Of a stretch of 64,000 bases of DNA, positions 1 to 12,633 are shown piece by piece. Every line of letters begins with the position of its first letter. Positions within the stretch are counted from its first letter, which is position 1. The position numbers and the translations under genes are program-made. The stretch is from Sipunculus nudus (lineage: Eukaryota; Annelida; Sipuncula; Golfingiida; Sipunculidae): the NCBI GenBank assembly GCA_026874595.1, contig CM049307.1:26204362-26268361 (forward strand), read 5' to 3'. Under the pieces are notes generated by a model. That model was not told the origin of the DNA. It made no database searches and was given only the letters and a program-made list of their open reading frames with translations.

Positions 1-345
1 CGCGAAGCTGCAGATGCCCACCTGAAGGCGTTAAAAGAACAGCTAGGGCGTAAAATGGAGGAATATGAACAACAACAGGAAAGGTTCATGCTGCTGAAGA
101 AAAGCTTTACTGAACTCATGGAACAGAACGACCGTCTGAAACGCCGTCTACGAGACTCCGCGGGAGCTAACGAGACCTGGCCAGCCGCTTCTGTCAAAAC
201 TAATCCAGAACTTGAGACAGTTCGCCGTCTCGAAATTCCTTCGCGGCGACGTTCGACAAATCCCGGACAATCTCGGCGTGGGATTTCCGACACGAGATTA
301 GACGTGGACTCCTTGCCGCCGGTGCGTGATTCAAACAAACGGTAG
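1..345 (+). CDS. C-terminal part of a coiled-coil protein (partial, 5' end outside window)
   Basis: The frame is open from the first base to the TAG at 343-345, giving 114 residues. An internal Met lies at base 55 and is probably not the start, because the 18 codons before it are equally coding-like. Residues 1-52 are rich in Glu, Gln, Lys, Arg and Leu with heptad-like spacing and no proline, as in a coiled coil. The remaining tail is basic, polar and Ser/Arg-rich, with no recognised domain. GC content and codon use are clearly above the surrounding AT-rich DNA, and an AATAAA lies about 210 bases past the stop, so this is probably the last exon. I cannot name the protein; centrosomal and cytoskeletal coiled-coil proteins look like this, but so do many others. 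Confidence 0.7.
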   Translation, partial: REAADAHLKALKEQLGRKMEEYEQQQERFMLLKKSFTELMEQNDRLKRRLRDSAGANETWPAASVKTNPELETVRRLEIPSRRRSTNPGQSRRGISDTRLDVDSLPPVRDSNKR

Positions 346-557
346 CGGTGTGCCGGTCCTATTATCAGTAGCAAAGTCTACAACTCCAGCAAAGCCGATT
401 GTTTGACGGAGTAGGTCTCCCAATTTACGGCATGCTTGTTTGTTTATTAATCTAATATCGTCAGGATTGATTAAGATGTTGGTCGGTAGCGGTATACAAA
501 GCCTGATAGATCTTGACATATATTTTTGTTGCCCGGCGTCCATGAAGCAGCAATTAT

Positions 558-563
558 AATAAA
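558..563 (+). terminator. Poly(A) signal of the coiled-coil gene
   Basis: This AATAAA is the first canonical hexamer after the stop codon at 345. It implies a 3' UTR of roughly 230-240 bases. Confidence 0.5.
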
Positions 564-585
564 AGGTGATAAATTTGCTGGTAAG

Positions 586-2224
586 TTACTCGGTGCACAA
601 TGTGATAAGGTCTTTTAAATACGCAGTCAGATAATATATATCAACCTGGCAATAATGGAGCCACCACCTGCAGAGAGTTGAATATATCAAGGGGTCAGGC
701 AGTGCATTTCCTCCGTACATTCCATTCTGATTTGGTCATGCTTGGTACAGTTAGAAACAGAATGAAAAGGGCACCCGATATTTTCCAAGATTCCCCTCTC
801 ATCGGCGTCAGTTTATAATACAGCATGATTAATTGTATCATCAAAGAGCATTTTTCGCAATGTGGGCTTGTAAAAGCGAATATTTCGTCATTAAGCAAAG
901 AGCACCGGAAATATTACACGGGGCTTTAACCTGCATATCCATGAATACCTAATTGAATTTTGTCAGGATTTCCACTGCAGGTTAACCAAATGCTCTTCTA
1001 GTTCAGCGGAGATATACATATATGTCGGCTACTCCTAAAAGTACCGTGTGAAATCATGTGACCCTAGCGACACGTGACTGCTGTAGCTACTTGAGACCTG
1101 TTACCCCCAATTGAACTAGAAGTGCTCTGATGATATGTTTGTTGTCCGTGTTAACTAGTCCTTCTGGTGACACATTCCTGTACAATTACGGCATAATTTA
1201 TCCAAGAGGGCAGCAGAATATGTGTGTGATAATTCTGACAGCTTGGTAGTTTCTAAATCCGCGTTGCTTTTCTTCATCTGTTTTGAGTGTTATATTCCTA
1301 CCTCTCTGAAATATGAGATCCCAGCCAGTATATGATATACATGCACACTCAGTATACTGCAGAATCATTGTAATATTTCATTAACACCCCAGGGTTTACA
1401 GGTTGTGCTTGATGTATCCTGCTATAACACACAAGTGATTTATATAATTCAGTATTATTTCCGTGTAAAATTATTTGAGTGATGTTTAACTGTGTGTCAC
1501 AAAGTAAGAAGTTGTAATTAATTGTGCGGGCACAATAATATATTTTCCGTGATTTTTATTTTAACGTTTTGGTGTTCTGAGGTTGAAACCTCTTTTTAGA
1601 TAATATACACTCCTCACAGTGTCGAAATGAATTGGATTACATGGAATGTAATACGACCTCTGCGTGAGGCGTGTATAATCAGTCCATGAAACTTAATACC
1701 GGAGGGTTTATATTTTTAAATTGTCTGGACAAAAATACCATGATATTTGAAAACTCTTAAATGACACTGATTTACGCGCAAACGGAGATATGGAATACAG
1801 CATCAAATGTTTATAATAGAAAGGAGAAATTTAGTCAATAAAGTTATTTGTTTCCATGATACCGGATACAGATTATCGGTAAACCCTTTCTAGGGTAGAG
1901 CTATGACATATGTATTAGTGGATGTGTGTGAATCTTTATACATGAATATATAACTGTGTATAGTGGATACGTTTTATATGTGTGTTTAAAGTTAAGGATG
2001 ATTTTTCCATTAGTATAATTGTAATGGCATATTGTTGTTTAATTCCTATACGACTGATCCACGCTGGCGTAGTTTGGACATGTTAGATCTCACTGCTTTT
2101 ACTTTGGTTAATTTGATGTAAATTTGGATTTGTGTATTTTTACCTGTATTTTATATGTGTGCGTTTGATATCTAGTCCTGCAGACAAAGCTCCGTCCAGG
2201 ATGAACCATGTGCCAAATCACGTG
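586..2224. other. Intergenic, no feature recognised
   Basis: This is AT-rich sequence with only short chance ORFs. I see no splice-flanked open frame, no terminal repeats and no recognisable element. Confidence 0.5.
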
Positions 2225-3430
2225 ATCTTATTATGTCGTAAAATATGTCAGAATAAATGTTATATCTGTGATACTAGGTGAAATATTTCAAGAGTAACTG
2301 GACATCTGTGATTAGGTATCATGAATCCTTTAATATTTTAAATCAGATCTGTGATATGGTGTTGTACATTTGGTTAAAATGAAATGTAATTACAAAGCTG
2401 CAGTGAATTAACAAAACATCGGTGATTCCGGTGAAATCTCCTACACCTTGATCTTGGCAGCAGTGAACACGCAATCTGTGATACGATGTTAAAAACGGTG
2501 TTAGAATAAACACAGCGTCTGTGATATATTGTTATAAATTTTGCTGTGGTTAATACGCTATTTGTTATCTAATATCTCGAGCTGTGTTAGATTGAACACG
2601 ACATGTGACATGGTGAAGTGAGCTGTGTTAGATTAAACACGACATGTGACCTAGTGTCGTGAGCTGTGTTAGATTTTACACGACATGTGACACGAAGCTG
2701 TGACTTTGTTAGATTAAATACAACATGTGACATCGTGTCGTAAACTGTGTTAGATTTAATACAACATGTGCTAGTTTTCGTTAGTTGTGTTGGATATACA
2801 AGGCATGTGACACGGTGCCTTGAGCTGTGTTAGATTTAACACGACATGTGACCTAGTGTCGTGAGCTGTGTTAGATTTAACACGACGTGTGACAAGGTGT
2901 CATTAGCTCTGTTAGATTTAGCACGACATGTGACACGGTGCTGTGAGCTTTATTAGATTTAATACAAGATGTGACACGGCGTCGTTAACTGTGTTAGATT
3001 TAACACAACATGTGTTAGTTTTCGTTAGCTGTGTTAGATTTAACGTTACATGGGACAAGTTGTCGTTAGCTGTGTTAGATTTAACACAACATGTGACAAT
3101 GTGTCGTTAGCTGTGTTAGATTAAAGACAACATGTGACAAGGTGTCGTGAGCTTTGTTATATTTAACACGACATGTGACAATGCGTGGTAAACTGTGTTA
3201 GATTTCACACAACATGTTACAAGGTGTCTTTAGCTATGATAGATTTAACGCAACATGTGACAAGGTGTCGTGAGCTGTGTTAGATTTAACACGATATGTG
3301 ACACGGTGTCATGAGCTGTGATAAATTAACACGACATGCGACACAGTGTCGTGAGCTCTGTTTCATTTAACACGACACGTGACACGGTGACGTGAGCTGT
3401 GTTAGAATTAATGGTATTGTGAGCCGTATA
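2225..3430. repeat. 41-bp satellite array, each unit with a 7-bp hairpin
   Basis: From about 2579 to 3410 there are about 21 head-to-tail units with starts roughly 41 bases apart (for example 2822, 2862, 3067, 3108, 3149, 3271, 3312, 3353). The unit begins GAGCTGTGTTAGATTTAAC and continues with CACGACA, a 10-base loop and TGTCGTG. The last two segments are exact reverse complements in the consensus. Bases 2225-2578 hold decayed units recognisable by CTGTGATA...GGTGTT spaced about 60 bases. There is no open frame through the array. Confidence 0.9.
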
Positions 3431-5420
3431 AGATTTATTTATGTACTCAGTTTTCTTTTGTAATTCTTTGTTGATTTGTTTCAAAACAGTATTCAGGGTT
3501 GTGATGATAAATAAAACATCTATTTCTAACACCTTACGTCTTCCTTGTGCACTAAGACTTGTTGTCAAAACAAAGAAAAACAGGTATACTGTATACATCT
3601 ATACATTTACATCTGAAGGATCATATTTTGTCACACCCCATCCAGGTTATTTTTGTTTGGTTCTTAGACGCACTGAACACCATCAACCCATGCATTCACA
3701 ACGAAATCAAGCAGACTAAGTTTTAAAAAAAATAAGAACACCTTTGTATAAGAGGATATCAAACGATTCATACAGGAAGCTCCTTACATGACCATCCTAT
3801 TCGGAAACTGTAAAATATCAAATGAAATATGCACAATTGACTCCAATTAGTCCACACAGTAATACGAATCAACTGAACCCTTGAACGTGTATCTGTAAAT
3901 GGTTGGTTGCTTATATGCGTAAGGTAAAAGGTCACTAGGGGTCAGGTGTCTTTATAGAATGTCAATGGGTTACTTGCCCCCAACATGTTATAAACACGTT
4001 AATATAAACAAACCGAAAAATCTATGCACTGTGGGATCGGCGTTTTCTGTCCTATTTTTATGAATGTGTCAAGGTTTTATCTTAAGTTTATAGACGTCGA
4101 ATATCGGAATATTTGCCCTGCTAGCGATGAAAGGATTCGTGTTTAATATACCTTTTGAAGGTTTCTGGATGGTGAGTTTGCAAAAATACAACCATCGCGA
4201 AACAGTAACAAATGAAAAATCGCGAAAATGTAACCACGCGAACATGAAGTATGAATATATCCCTAAATGTGTGTGTATAAATAATACACACAACATATAC
4301 ATACATACATTTTCACACAAGGGGGTGTCCCCTCAGATGCAACCAACAAATGTTCACAATTTCTGGAGTGATATAGACCGTCCCTAATTGTGTGTGGAAA
4401 AATAAATAAAGCTTATATAGGATAATACTCAGTCATGGTGTCGTGTTCATGACTCAGCATGCGCCGAGCCTCAGAAACATCCATCGATAATTTTCTGTTT
4501 ATCCAGGAGATGGCGCTATGGATAGTTTCGAGAATACCGTCCTTTTTCACTGAAATAATGCCATGACTCTTGTAGATAAATATTATACTTACACGTGTAG
4601 TACCAACAGATGAACAGTGATACCAACGCAGCAATAAAATCCTAAATACGCATGTGATAAATAGTAAAAATGTACATGTTGCTTTGCAATATGATTGGTG
4701 TAACTGTTTCGATTCAATATGGGGAAAAGCTGCCTGCGTGGACCACTCTGGCTGTATGACAGAGATGATCCTCTGTTTCTTATGGATTAAGATGTGTTGC
4801 TGTGTGTTGTTATAGTGGCCTTGTAAAGGACGCTGGCTACATTTACGACCGTTAAGCTAACATCAGTGTTACAACAAAACTTTTAAATGTGACCAGTTCG
4901 AAAAAGAAACGAAACAGTCTAAATCCGTTTGGACGACAGACCGTGCACCCCCCATCCACCCGCACCACACCCCCCCCCCCCCACCCCCACCTCCATACAC
5001 ACACACCATCACAAACATACACTTACACACAGTATTAAATCCATGGGCTTTAGTATAATGTTATCAACAATGATAAAAACTCACGGAATGAGAAAAGTTT
5101 CTAAAGAAACATGCTCCAGAACTAATAATTCATGTATAACAAACAATACGAAAATGCACCGTAACAAACCGCTCCAGTTCATCCATCTAACATTTTTAAC
5201 TGATGAGTGCAGCACCAAATTGAACGAGACGTCGTATTACTGAACAGGTCCGACCAAACATGCTGAAACTTCTGGATTTGTTTAACTGTAAACCTCTGCT
5301 TCTGTACCAAAGAGCACTCTTGCAGTAGTTTCTCGCAGAACCTACAAATATGATATATATTTATCCTGTTACCGAACCGCCCCGTGACTGTTCGGTATAG
5401 AGGGGGTTTCACTATGTGTG

Positions 5421-5458
<38 letters not shown>

Positions 5459-5520
5459 AGTGTGTGTGTATGTCTATATATATTAATTTATATATATAAA
5501 TTTAAATATATATATATACA

Positions 5521-5565
<45 letters not shown>

Positions 5566-6159
5566 GGCGTGGAAAAATATAAATTAATACCTGCGTACAA
5601 ATGCACACTGACACGTGCACACTAATTAATACCGTTTTTCTTCTTTTACTGCAAACATTACTGATGCGTGCGCTTGAATGAATAAATCGATTTATTATCT
5701 ACAATAATTCGTACGCACGAGTCGATAAATGATTTTACCATGTTAACTCCCGGGCTCCGTTGTTTTTTCAATAATTTACAAAATGTCCATGTAAAACGAG
5801 ATTTAAACCACTGGTGCACCAGTGCCGTTGAGCCTGTTCGTTTAGTTGCATGAAATTCCGGTAGATGGCTGGACCTACTGTTTTCACGATAGTGAAGCAA
5901 ATCTGAATTTGAATAAATTTGAGATAAATGGAGCACTTCTGACCAAAAAAGCTTCCTCTACAATTAATCTAAAAGTTTCTATTATTTATATTAGACCAAG
6001 TAACATATGTATCCTTTAAAACCTAGCACAGTGTTTGTCTCTTCCTGTGACGGATGCAATATACTTTTATGATATATTGATTCGATCATTTTCATAAATA
6101 TTTAATATTAATAAAAAGATTCTATTTTTTTTTCTAAGATTCTAGTCTATTTTAATTCT
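3431..6159. other. Intergenic with a C-rich tract
   Basis: No gene is supported. A strongly C-rich strand runs about 4948-5000, including a pure C run at about 4970-4982. It could form a G-quadruplex on the minus strand. Short ORFs here lack splice sites or domain character. Confidence 0.5.
5424..5561. repeat. Paired (TA)n microsatellites
   Basis: There are two (TA)n runs, about 5424-5455 and 5523-5561. They are separated by a 65-base AT-rich piece with TATATA-TTTAAA blocks. Confidence 0.9.
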
Positions 6160-6475
6160 TGTGTTTACTCTGTCTATTGTTCATTTGAATTAACTCTATC
6201 TGGTGTTTATTCCTGTGTTTATTGTGATTAATGTACATTCCCGTGCATGTGTCTATCATTTATACATCTGTGTTTACGAAGTCCACTTTTTATTTCTGGT
6301 CTTACGTGTCCAGTGTATAGTTTTGAATTTACTTTGTGTTCTGGTTATTTCTCTGTTTGCTCTATCTGTTGTTTATTTCTGTGAATACCGTGTGTGTTGT
6401 TTATCTCTTTGTTTACCACGTCCATTGTTTATTTCTGTATTTATCTGGTCCAATGTTTATATATGTGTTTTGTTA
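6160..6475. repeat. Degenerate ~30-bp minisatellite
   Basis: About ten diverged copies of a roughly 30-base unit centre on TGTTTATTTCTGTGTTTAC followed by a variable 'GTCCATT'-like segment. The 106-codon frame at 6203-6523 is a by-product: its protein is an irregular hydrophobic repeat. Confidence 0.6.
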
Positions 6476-7129
6476 TCATGGGAGGAAGTAATGATTTTTT
6501 TTTCAAACCTCAACCTTCAATAAGCTAAAACTGCAATTACTGTTACGTTTTTAATTATTTGTTCTTTCTGTTATGGTTAAGTGCGATATTTCATTATTTT
6601 GGCTTTGTCGAAAAAACCCACTAGTGGCGCCATCTGTCTATAAGTTCTATAACCATGTTCCCCGTGGACTGCCCGGTGCTGAGTGAGTCACACGGGTATC
6701 TTTTGATCTTGAGGGTAAACATTTGAGACGCGGGCTGCGGTCTGAGGTGCAGAATCTCTTAGATTCCATGCCTGCGTACATTAAAGACAAAACATATTTT
6801 TTTTATTATTTGATTGACAGCCGCTGGTGTAAATACTAAGAACGCCGGAGGTGAACGCATTACGTCACAAATCTCATTGCATTTATGTTTCCTCGTTATA
6901 AAAATAGACACAGGAAGACTAAAGCTGACTGTGAACAGCTGTATATACACATGCTTAGCATTCCATAGCCAGTTAAGAAAACTGGCGCGGACAATGAATT
7001 AACAGACCAGAACATGATACCTGACGGGCCTGAACGCAGACCGCAATGATGAAAATGGCAAATTCGCATATTATACCGTAAAAACAACTGGGATTATGAA
7101 AATACATATGAAACGCGTTAAAAGAAGGT

Positions 7130-8432
7130 GCTATTCTGTAAACACAGGTGTAATAATGCAAAAGCTGGTGTTATTTTGTAAATAAACATATTTAAATGGG
7201 AAACATGTGGGTTATACAAAATCATATGTACAAAGCAGGTGTTATAATGTAAGAGCATTTGTTTTATATAATTACCGATGTATACATATAAATACGTGCA
7301 TGGTATATAAATTCAGGCGTAATTGATCAAAGACAGGCATGTTAAATAAATACAAACGTAATAGTGCAAAACAAGAAAGTTATATATTTTATAAGTGTAA
7401 TAATGTAAAAAAAATCATGTTATATAATTACAGACACAATAGTGTAACAACATGCATGTTGTAAAAAATAGGCATGTTATATACATGTAATTATACAGGC
7501 ATGATATAGTGTAAAACCGGCATGTTGTAAAAAATAGGCATGTTATATTCATGTCATTTTACAGGCATGATAATGTAAAAACATGCATGTTGTAAAAAAT
7601 AGGCATGTTATATATACATGTAATTATACTGGCATGATAGTGAAAAACAGGCATTTTGTAAAAAACAGGCATTTTATAAACATATTTTTACAGGCATGAT
7701 AGTGAAAAACAGGAATGTTGTAAAAACAGGCATGTTATATATACATGTAATTATTCAGGCATGATAGTGTAAAACAGGGATGTTGTGAAAAACAGGCATG
7801 TTATAAACATATAATTTTACAGGTATGATAGTGCAAAACAGGCATGTTGTTAAAAACACGCATGTTATATATATATACATGTAATTATACAGGAAAATAG
7901 TGTAAAACAGGCATGTTGTAAAAAACAGGCATGTTATATACACATGTAATTATTCAGGCATGATAGTGTAAAACAAGCATGTTGTAAAAAACAGGCATGT
8001 TAAAAACATATAATTTTACAGGTATGATAGTGCAAAACAGGCATGTTGTAAAAAACAGGCATATTATAAACATATAATTTTACAGGTATGATAGTGCAAA
8101 ACAGGCATGTTGTAAAAAACAGGCATGTTATATATACATGTAATTATACAGGAAGATAGTGTAAAACAGGCAGTTGTAAAAAACAGGCATGTTATATACA
8201 CATGTAATTATTCAGGCATGATAGTGTAAAACAAGCATGTTGTAAAAAACAGGCATATTATAAACATATAATTTTACAGGTATGATAGTGCAAAACAGGC
8301 ATGTTGTAAAAAACAGGCATGTTATATATACGTGTAATTATACAGGAAGATAGTGTAAAACAGGCAGTTGTAAAAAACACACATGTTTTATATACATGTA
8401 ATTATACAGGAAGTGTAAAACAGGCATGTTAC
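7130..8432. repeat. 66-bp satellite array built on an ACAGGCATG sub-repeat
   Basis: From about 7440 the array is regular. Each unit of about 66 bases has three ACAGGCATG-type submotifs, followed in turn by TTGTAAAAA, TTATATATACATGTAATTAT and ATAGTGTAAA. The left part (7130-7440) is diverged, with 'aggtgttataatgtaa'-like spacing. Indels vary the unit between 60 and 70 bases. The right edge at about 8432 is abrupt, against family A sequence. Confidence 0.9.
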
Positions 8433-8555
8433 TGTTTATGGTTGGCTTAAACATTTCGCGATTTTCAATTTTTTGTGTTACACGATCTCGCCATACAACA
8501 GACCTATACATAGAGAATCGTATAACCGTCATGGTGACACACAATTGGATAGTTT

Positions 8556-8960
8556 TTTATTAGCTCAGCTGACTGTAAGTCAACTGAGGTATAGAAATGG
8601 CGCTTTATCCGTCGTCCGTCCGGCCGTCCGTTAGCAGGGCACGAATCGTAAATACTAGTCCTAGAAACTTCTAAGTGAACATCCAAGGAGGTCAATAAAA
8701 AATCTCCTTGGAAACCTGAAATTAGGTCACTGTGACCTATATCCTCCGAGCTATGGGGCTTGAAAGTACCCCCCAGAATAATCAAAAATATAATACAAAA
8801 CCTCCAATATCTTGATAATTAATGCATGGATTGTCATGAATCTTGCCTTGAATATCGACCATGACTAGTTTTGTCAGTTCCCCAATGTGGTGGCGCCATC
8901 TGTATTTTTGTTATTTTAATGATAATTTTCTATTTTTTCTATTTTTTTACTATGAAATGA
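8556..8960 (+). repeat. Dispersed repeat family A, copy 1
   Basis: It starts with an imperfect palindrome, CTCAGCTGACT-gt-AAGTCAACTGAG. Next come a GTCGTCCGTCCGG-type tract, GTTAGCAGGGCAC, GGTCACTGTGACCTATATCC, a C-run, and an end with GGTGGCGCCATCTGTA and T-rich DNA. The same order recurs at 61190-61640 on the same strand and at 42608-43575 on the opposite strand. I see no coding capacity; it is probably a non-autonomous mobile element. Confidence 0.75.
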
Positions 8961-8999
8961 CAACAATCATGTCAGTTTCTCAGCTGTAATTACATTTAG

Positions 9000-10135
9000 T
9001 GTCCCAAAACCTGGTGTGTTTATTGATCACAAGCGGATGCCATATAGTTATCACTCTGTCTTTCTGTCTGTTTGTCTGTCTGTCTGTCCATCTGTCCATC
9101 CGCACAAATTTGTTTCCAGATGATAACTCCAGGTTGTATTGACACATGGATTTCAAACTTGACTTACGTATGGCTCACCACTAAAGCAAATACCTATATG
9201 ATTTTGGGGTCACGAGGTCATGGCAAACCTTCCATCTTCAAGATATTGCTAACCTGCCAATAGGGGAAGATTCTGTTCAATTTTAGGGTCATGAGGACAA
9301 AGGTCAAGGTCACAGTGCTCACTTATTATGAAAGATTGTGGATGCATTTTAAGCCAAACTTTTCATCCCAAACCTTCAATCTTGCACATGTAGATGAGCT
9401 GCCAATAGGGGAAGAACCTGATTAATTTGAGGGTCACAAGGTCAAAGGTCATGGTCACAGGGGCCTAACTGTCCACATATTTGTTTCTGGATGATAACTT
9501 CAGTTTGGATTGACATATTGGTTTCAATTTTGCCTTATATATGACCCACCAATAATGAAATAACCCTTTTGATTTTGGGGTCATAAGGCAAAAAGTCAAG
9601 GTCACAGGACCAACTTCTTTAAAAAGATTGTTGATTTTTTTTAACCAAACTTTCTGTCCCAAACCTTCTATCTTCTAGATGTTGCTCACCTGCCAATAGT
9701 GGAAGTAACTTATGGATGTTTGGGGTCACAAGGTCAAAGGTCAAGGTCATGGGGCCATCTATCCACATATTAGTTTCCAGATGATAACACCAGTTTGGTT
9801 TGAAATATTGGTTTTAAACTTGACTTATATGAGGCCCAACACTAAAGTAAGAACTAATGATTCTGGGTCATGAGATCAGAGGTCAAGGTCACAGGACCCA
9901 CTACTTAAGAAAGATTGTAGATGCATTTTAAGCCAAACTTTTCATCTCAATCCTTCTATCATCGACATGTGGTGCACTTGTCAATAGGGGATGTTTCCTT
10001 TTGATTTTGGGGTCACAAGATCAAAGGTTAAGGTCATCCATTCACAAATTATTTTATGGATGATAACTCCAGTTTGGGTAGACAGGTTGGCTTCAAACTG
10101 ATAACAGGACGAATATTTAGGAAAACCACATAAGC
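9000..10135. repeat. Tandem ~285-bp dispersed repeat rich in AGGTCA half-sites
   Basis: Four diverged copies start near 9117, 9482, 9771 and 10055, each with a 'GATGATAACTCCAGTTTG'-like start. The spacings are about 365, 289 and 284 bases. Each copy carries 'ggggtcacaaggtcaaaggtcaaggtca'-type text, giving exact AGGTCAAAGGTCA at 9439-9451 and 9731-9743 and TCAAGGTCA at 9304-9312, 9741-9749 and 9883-9891. A TCTG-type microsatellite (about 9056-9100) marks the left edge. No open frame crosses it. Confidence 0.8.
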
Positions 10136-10337
10136 ATATATCCTTATAGACAAATGCAGCTGAGCGTCGAGACCTATGGGTCCCTAGTCAGTTAAAGAAG
10201 AAATCTTTGAACAAACAAAATCTATAATATTTCATTTTATCCATCGTTCACGTTTCAAATTGTCTCCGGCGATTGGTCCTCTGATTCACGAGGGTTTTAT
10301 TTTGAATTTGAAAACCCTCGCGAACATTAAGACAACC

Positions 10338-10420
10338 ATAGTTTTCAATTACAGGCATAATAGTGTAAAAACAGACATGATCAGATGTAATTATGCAAAC
10401 GCAGGTTTTATATCAGATTA
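10338..10420. repeat. Orphan copy of the 66-bp satellite
   Basis: The text attacaggcataatagtgta, then 'aaacagacatg' and 'atgtaattatgcaaacgcagg', follows the unit order of the array ending at 8432. Intervening DNA is families A and the half-site repeat, so this is a detached piece of the same array. Confidence 0.6.
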
Positions 10421-11384
10421 TGTTCTTGCGGACGAAACAGTATATATAGGATGTAAAAACCGCATGCGGGATTTAGAAATGTTATGGCCTGTTTCACCAA
10501 CCTTTGTTCACCTATTTTTAGAGATAAATTAAGTGTATATTTTTAATAATTTCGGTATTCATTCGCATTTCGATCCGCATCCGTGAAACCACATCGGGAG
10601 GTTCCGATACGGAATTCACTGGTACGTGTATAAGCACTGCGGGACGACTGGAACTACTTGTCTCAACTATCAAACTTCAAAATCAAATTTGCTATATTGT
10701 CAATTTTTTAAAGGAAACACCTTCTGTTTATATTCCACATGCGCATGCTTACAAAATATTACTTTTACCCAAGTATTTTGTAATTAGCCTTGAAACAATT
10801 CTTATCCAACACACTTCAACGCATTTATTCCTATACGCCGCTGGTGTATTTAGAAGGATCGGTGCATTGTGGGGATCAAATTTTGATTCCAACAATCCCT
10901 ATACGACAGGAGAGTCGTACTCTTGTGAGTCTTGTATATGCGTAAGAAGAATGTCCATGCGCAAGCCCTACAAAAGCAAACTAGTCGCATGAGTAAGTGA
11001 TTCGAAAACCATATCGGAGATGGTACTGAATTCATTCTTTTTTTCTGGTGCGCGCAGTATGAACATAAAATGTAAAAAATCTTGTTTTGAGGAAACTGCA
11101 CTCGACACCTTGTTGTGTGAAATCGGCATCAGGAATATTCATTTTCAGACGAACAATCGCCATTTTGCCCGCGGCCTGCAAGCATTGGTCACTTTACTCA
11201 TATTGTAACACTATTTGATCTCCACAAGACTGCATTTACATTATTTTTATAAAAAAAAAGGTATCAAACTCCGAAACCTAGTAAAACATTAACAGTTGAT
11301 TTTTAAATCATTTTTTCCAGATTTGTACTGTTTATAAGGGTTTATATTTGAGCTAATTACTCATGCTAACCTACCTTTATTGAT
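10421..11384. other. Intergenic, no feature recognised
   Basis: This is mixed-composition DNA with several short frames on both strands (for example 10850-11101 minus and 11020-11208 plus). None has splice-site context, a domain or compositional support. Confidence 0.4.
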
Positions 11385-12609
11385 AACTCATGTTTAATGA
11401 CTTGTATTGGTAAGTCATGTTTAATCATTTGTATTGGTAAGTCATTAGAAACAGGTTGTATTATTAATTAATGTTGAACTTTGTGTATTGTTAATCATAA
11501 TTAATGGTTTGTTTTGGTTACTCATGTTTTACGGTTTGTATTAGTGACTCGTATATAGTACTCGTGTTTAACGGTTTCTATGCGTGAATGATGTTCAACG
11601 ATCTTTACAACTGATGTTTAACGATTTGTACTTGTAACTGATGTTTATCGATTTGTATTTGGAAATCTTGTTTAACGGTTTGTATTATTAACTCGAGTGC
11701 ATGCTTGTGTTTAACGGTTTGTATAGGTAACTGATGTTCAACGATTTGTTCTTGTAACTGATGTTTATCGATTTTATTGGGAACTCATGTTTAACGGTTT
11801 GTATTGGAAACTCATGTTGACGGTTTGTATAAGTAACTCATGTTTTAAGGTTTTTATTAGGAACTCGATAAAGTACTCGTGTTAAACGGTTTGTATAAGT
11901 ATAAATGATGTTTAACGATTTGTATTGGTAACTCATGTTTAACGGTTTGTAATGGTGACTCATGCTTAACGGTTTGTATTGGTAACTCGTGTTTAACGGT
12001 TTGTATTGGTAACTCGTGATAAACGGTTTGTACGTATTGGTAACTCGTGTTTAACGGTTTGTATTGGTAACTCGTGTTTAATGGTTTGTATAGGTAACTG
12101 ATGTTTAACGATTTGTATTGGTAACTCATGTTTAACGGTATGAATTTTAACTCGTATTTAACGTTATAATGAATAGGTAACTCATGTTTAATGGTTTATA
12201 TGGGTAAATGATGTTCAACGATTTGTTTTGGTAACTCATGTTTAACGGTGTGTATTGGTAACTAATGTTTAACAGTTTGTTTTGGTTACTCGCGTTTAAC
12301 GGTTTGTATTGGTATTTCATGTAAAACGGTTTGTTTTGGTGACTCGTGTTTAATAGTTTGTATGGGTAACTGATGTTTAACAATTTGGATTGGTAACTCA
12401 TGTTTAACGTTATGAATTGGTTACTCATGTTTAACGGTATACTCATGTTTAATGTATTTTCTCTAACTCATGTCGAACGGTGTTTATTTGTTTAACGCTC
12501 GCGTTTAACGCTTTGTTTTGGTAGCTTAGAGTTTATGATTTGTACATGTAACAAGTGTTTATCGATTGTATTGCTAGCTTGTGTTTTGTACTGATAACTC
12601 ACGTTGAAC
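11385..12609. repeat. 27-bp satellite array
   Basis: About 45 head-to-tail units average 27 bases: GGTAACTCATGTTTAACGG followed by TTTGTATT. Because 27 is divisible by three, the minus strand contains fortuitous frames (11857-12129 and 12147-12446) with a 9-residue period (KPLNTSYQY-like); these are not genes. The array ends directly in a run of 24 G. Confidence 0.95.
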
Positions 12610-12633
12610 GGGGGGGGGGGGGGGGGGGGGGGG
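12610..12633 (+). repeat. G24 homopolymer
   Basis: There are 24 consecutive G, immediately following the last 27-bp satellite unit. It is a potential G-quadruplex, and its length is likely to be unreliable in any assembly. Confidence 0.9.

Noticed and set aside
7130-8432. Possible CRISPR-like array
   Set aside because: Direct head-to-tail repeats with no unique spacers, in a eukaryotic context.
11857-12446. Minus-strand frames with a 9-residue repeat (KPLNTSYQY-like)
   Set aside because: They are a direct consequence of the 27-bp satellite being a multiple of three; no start context, splice site or unique sequence.
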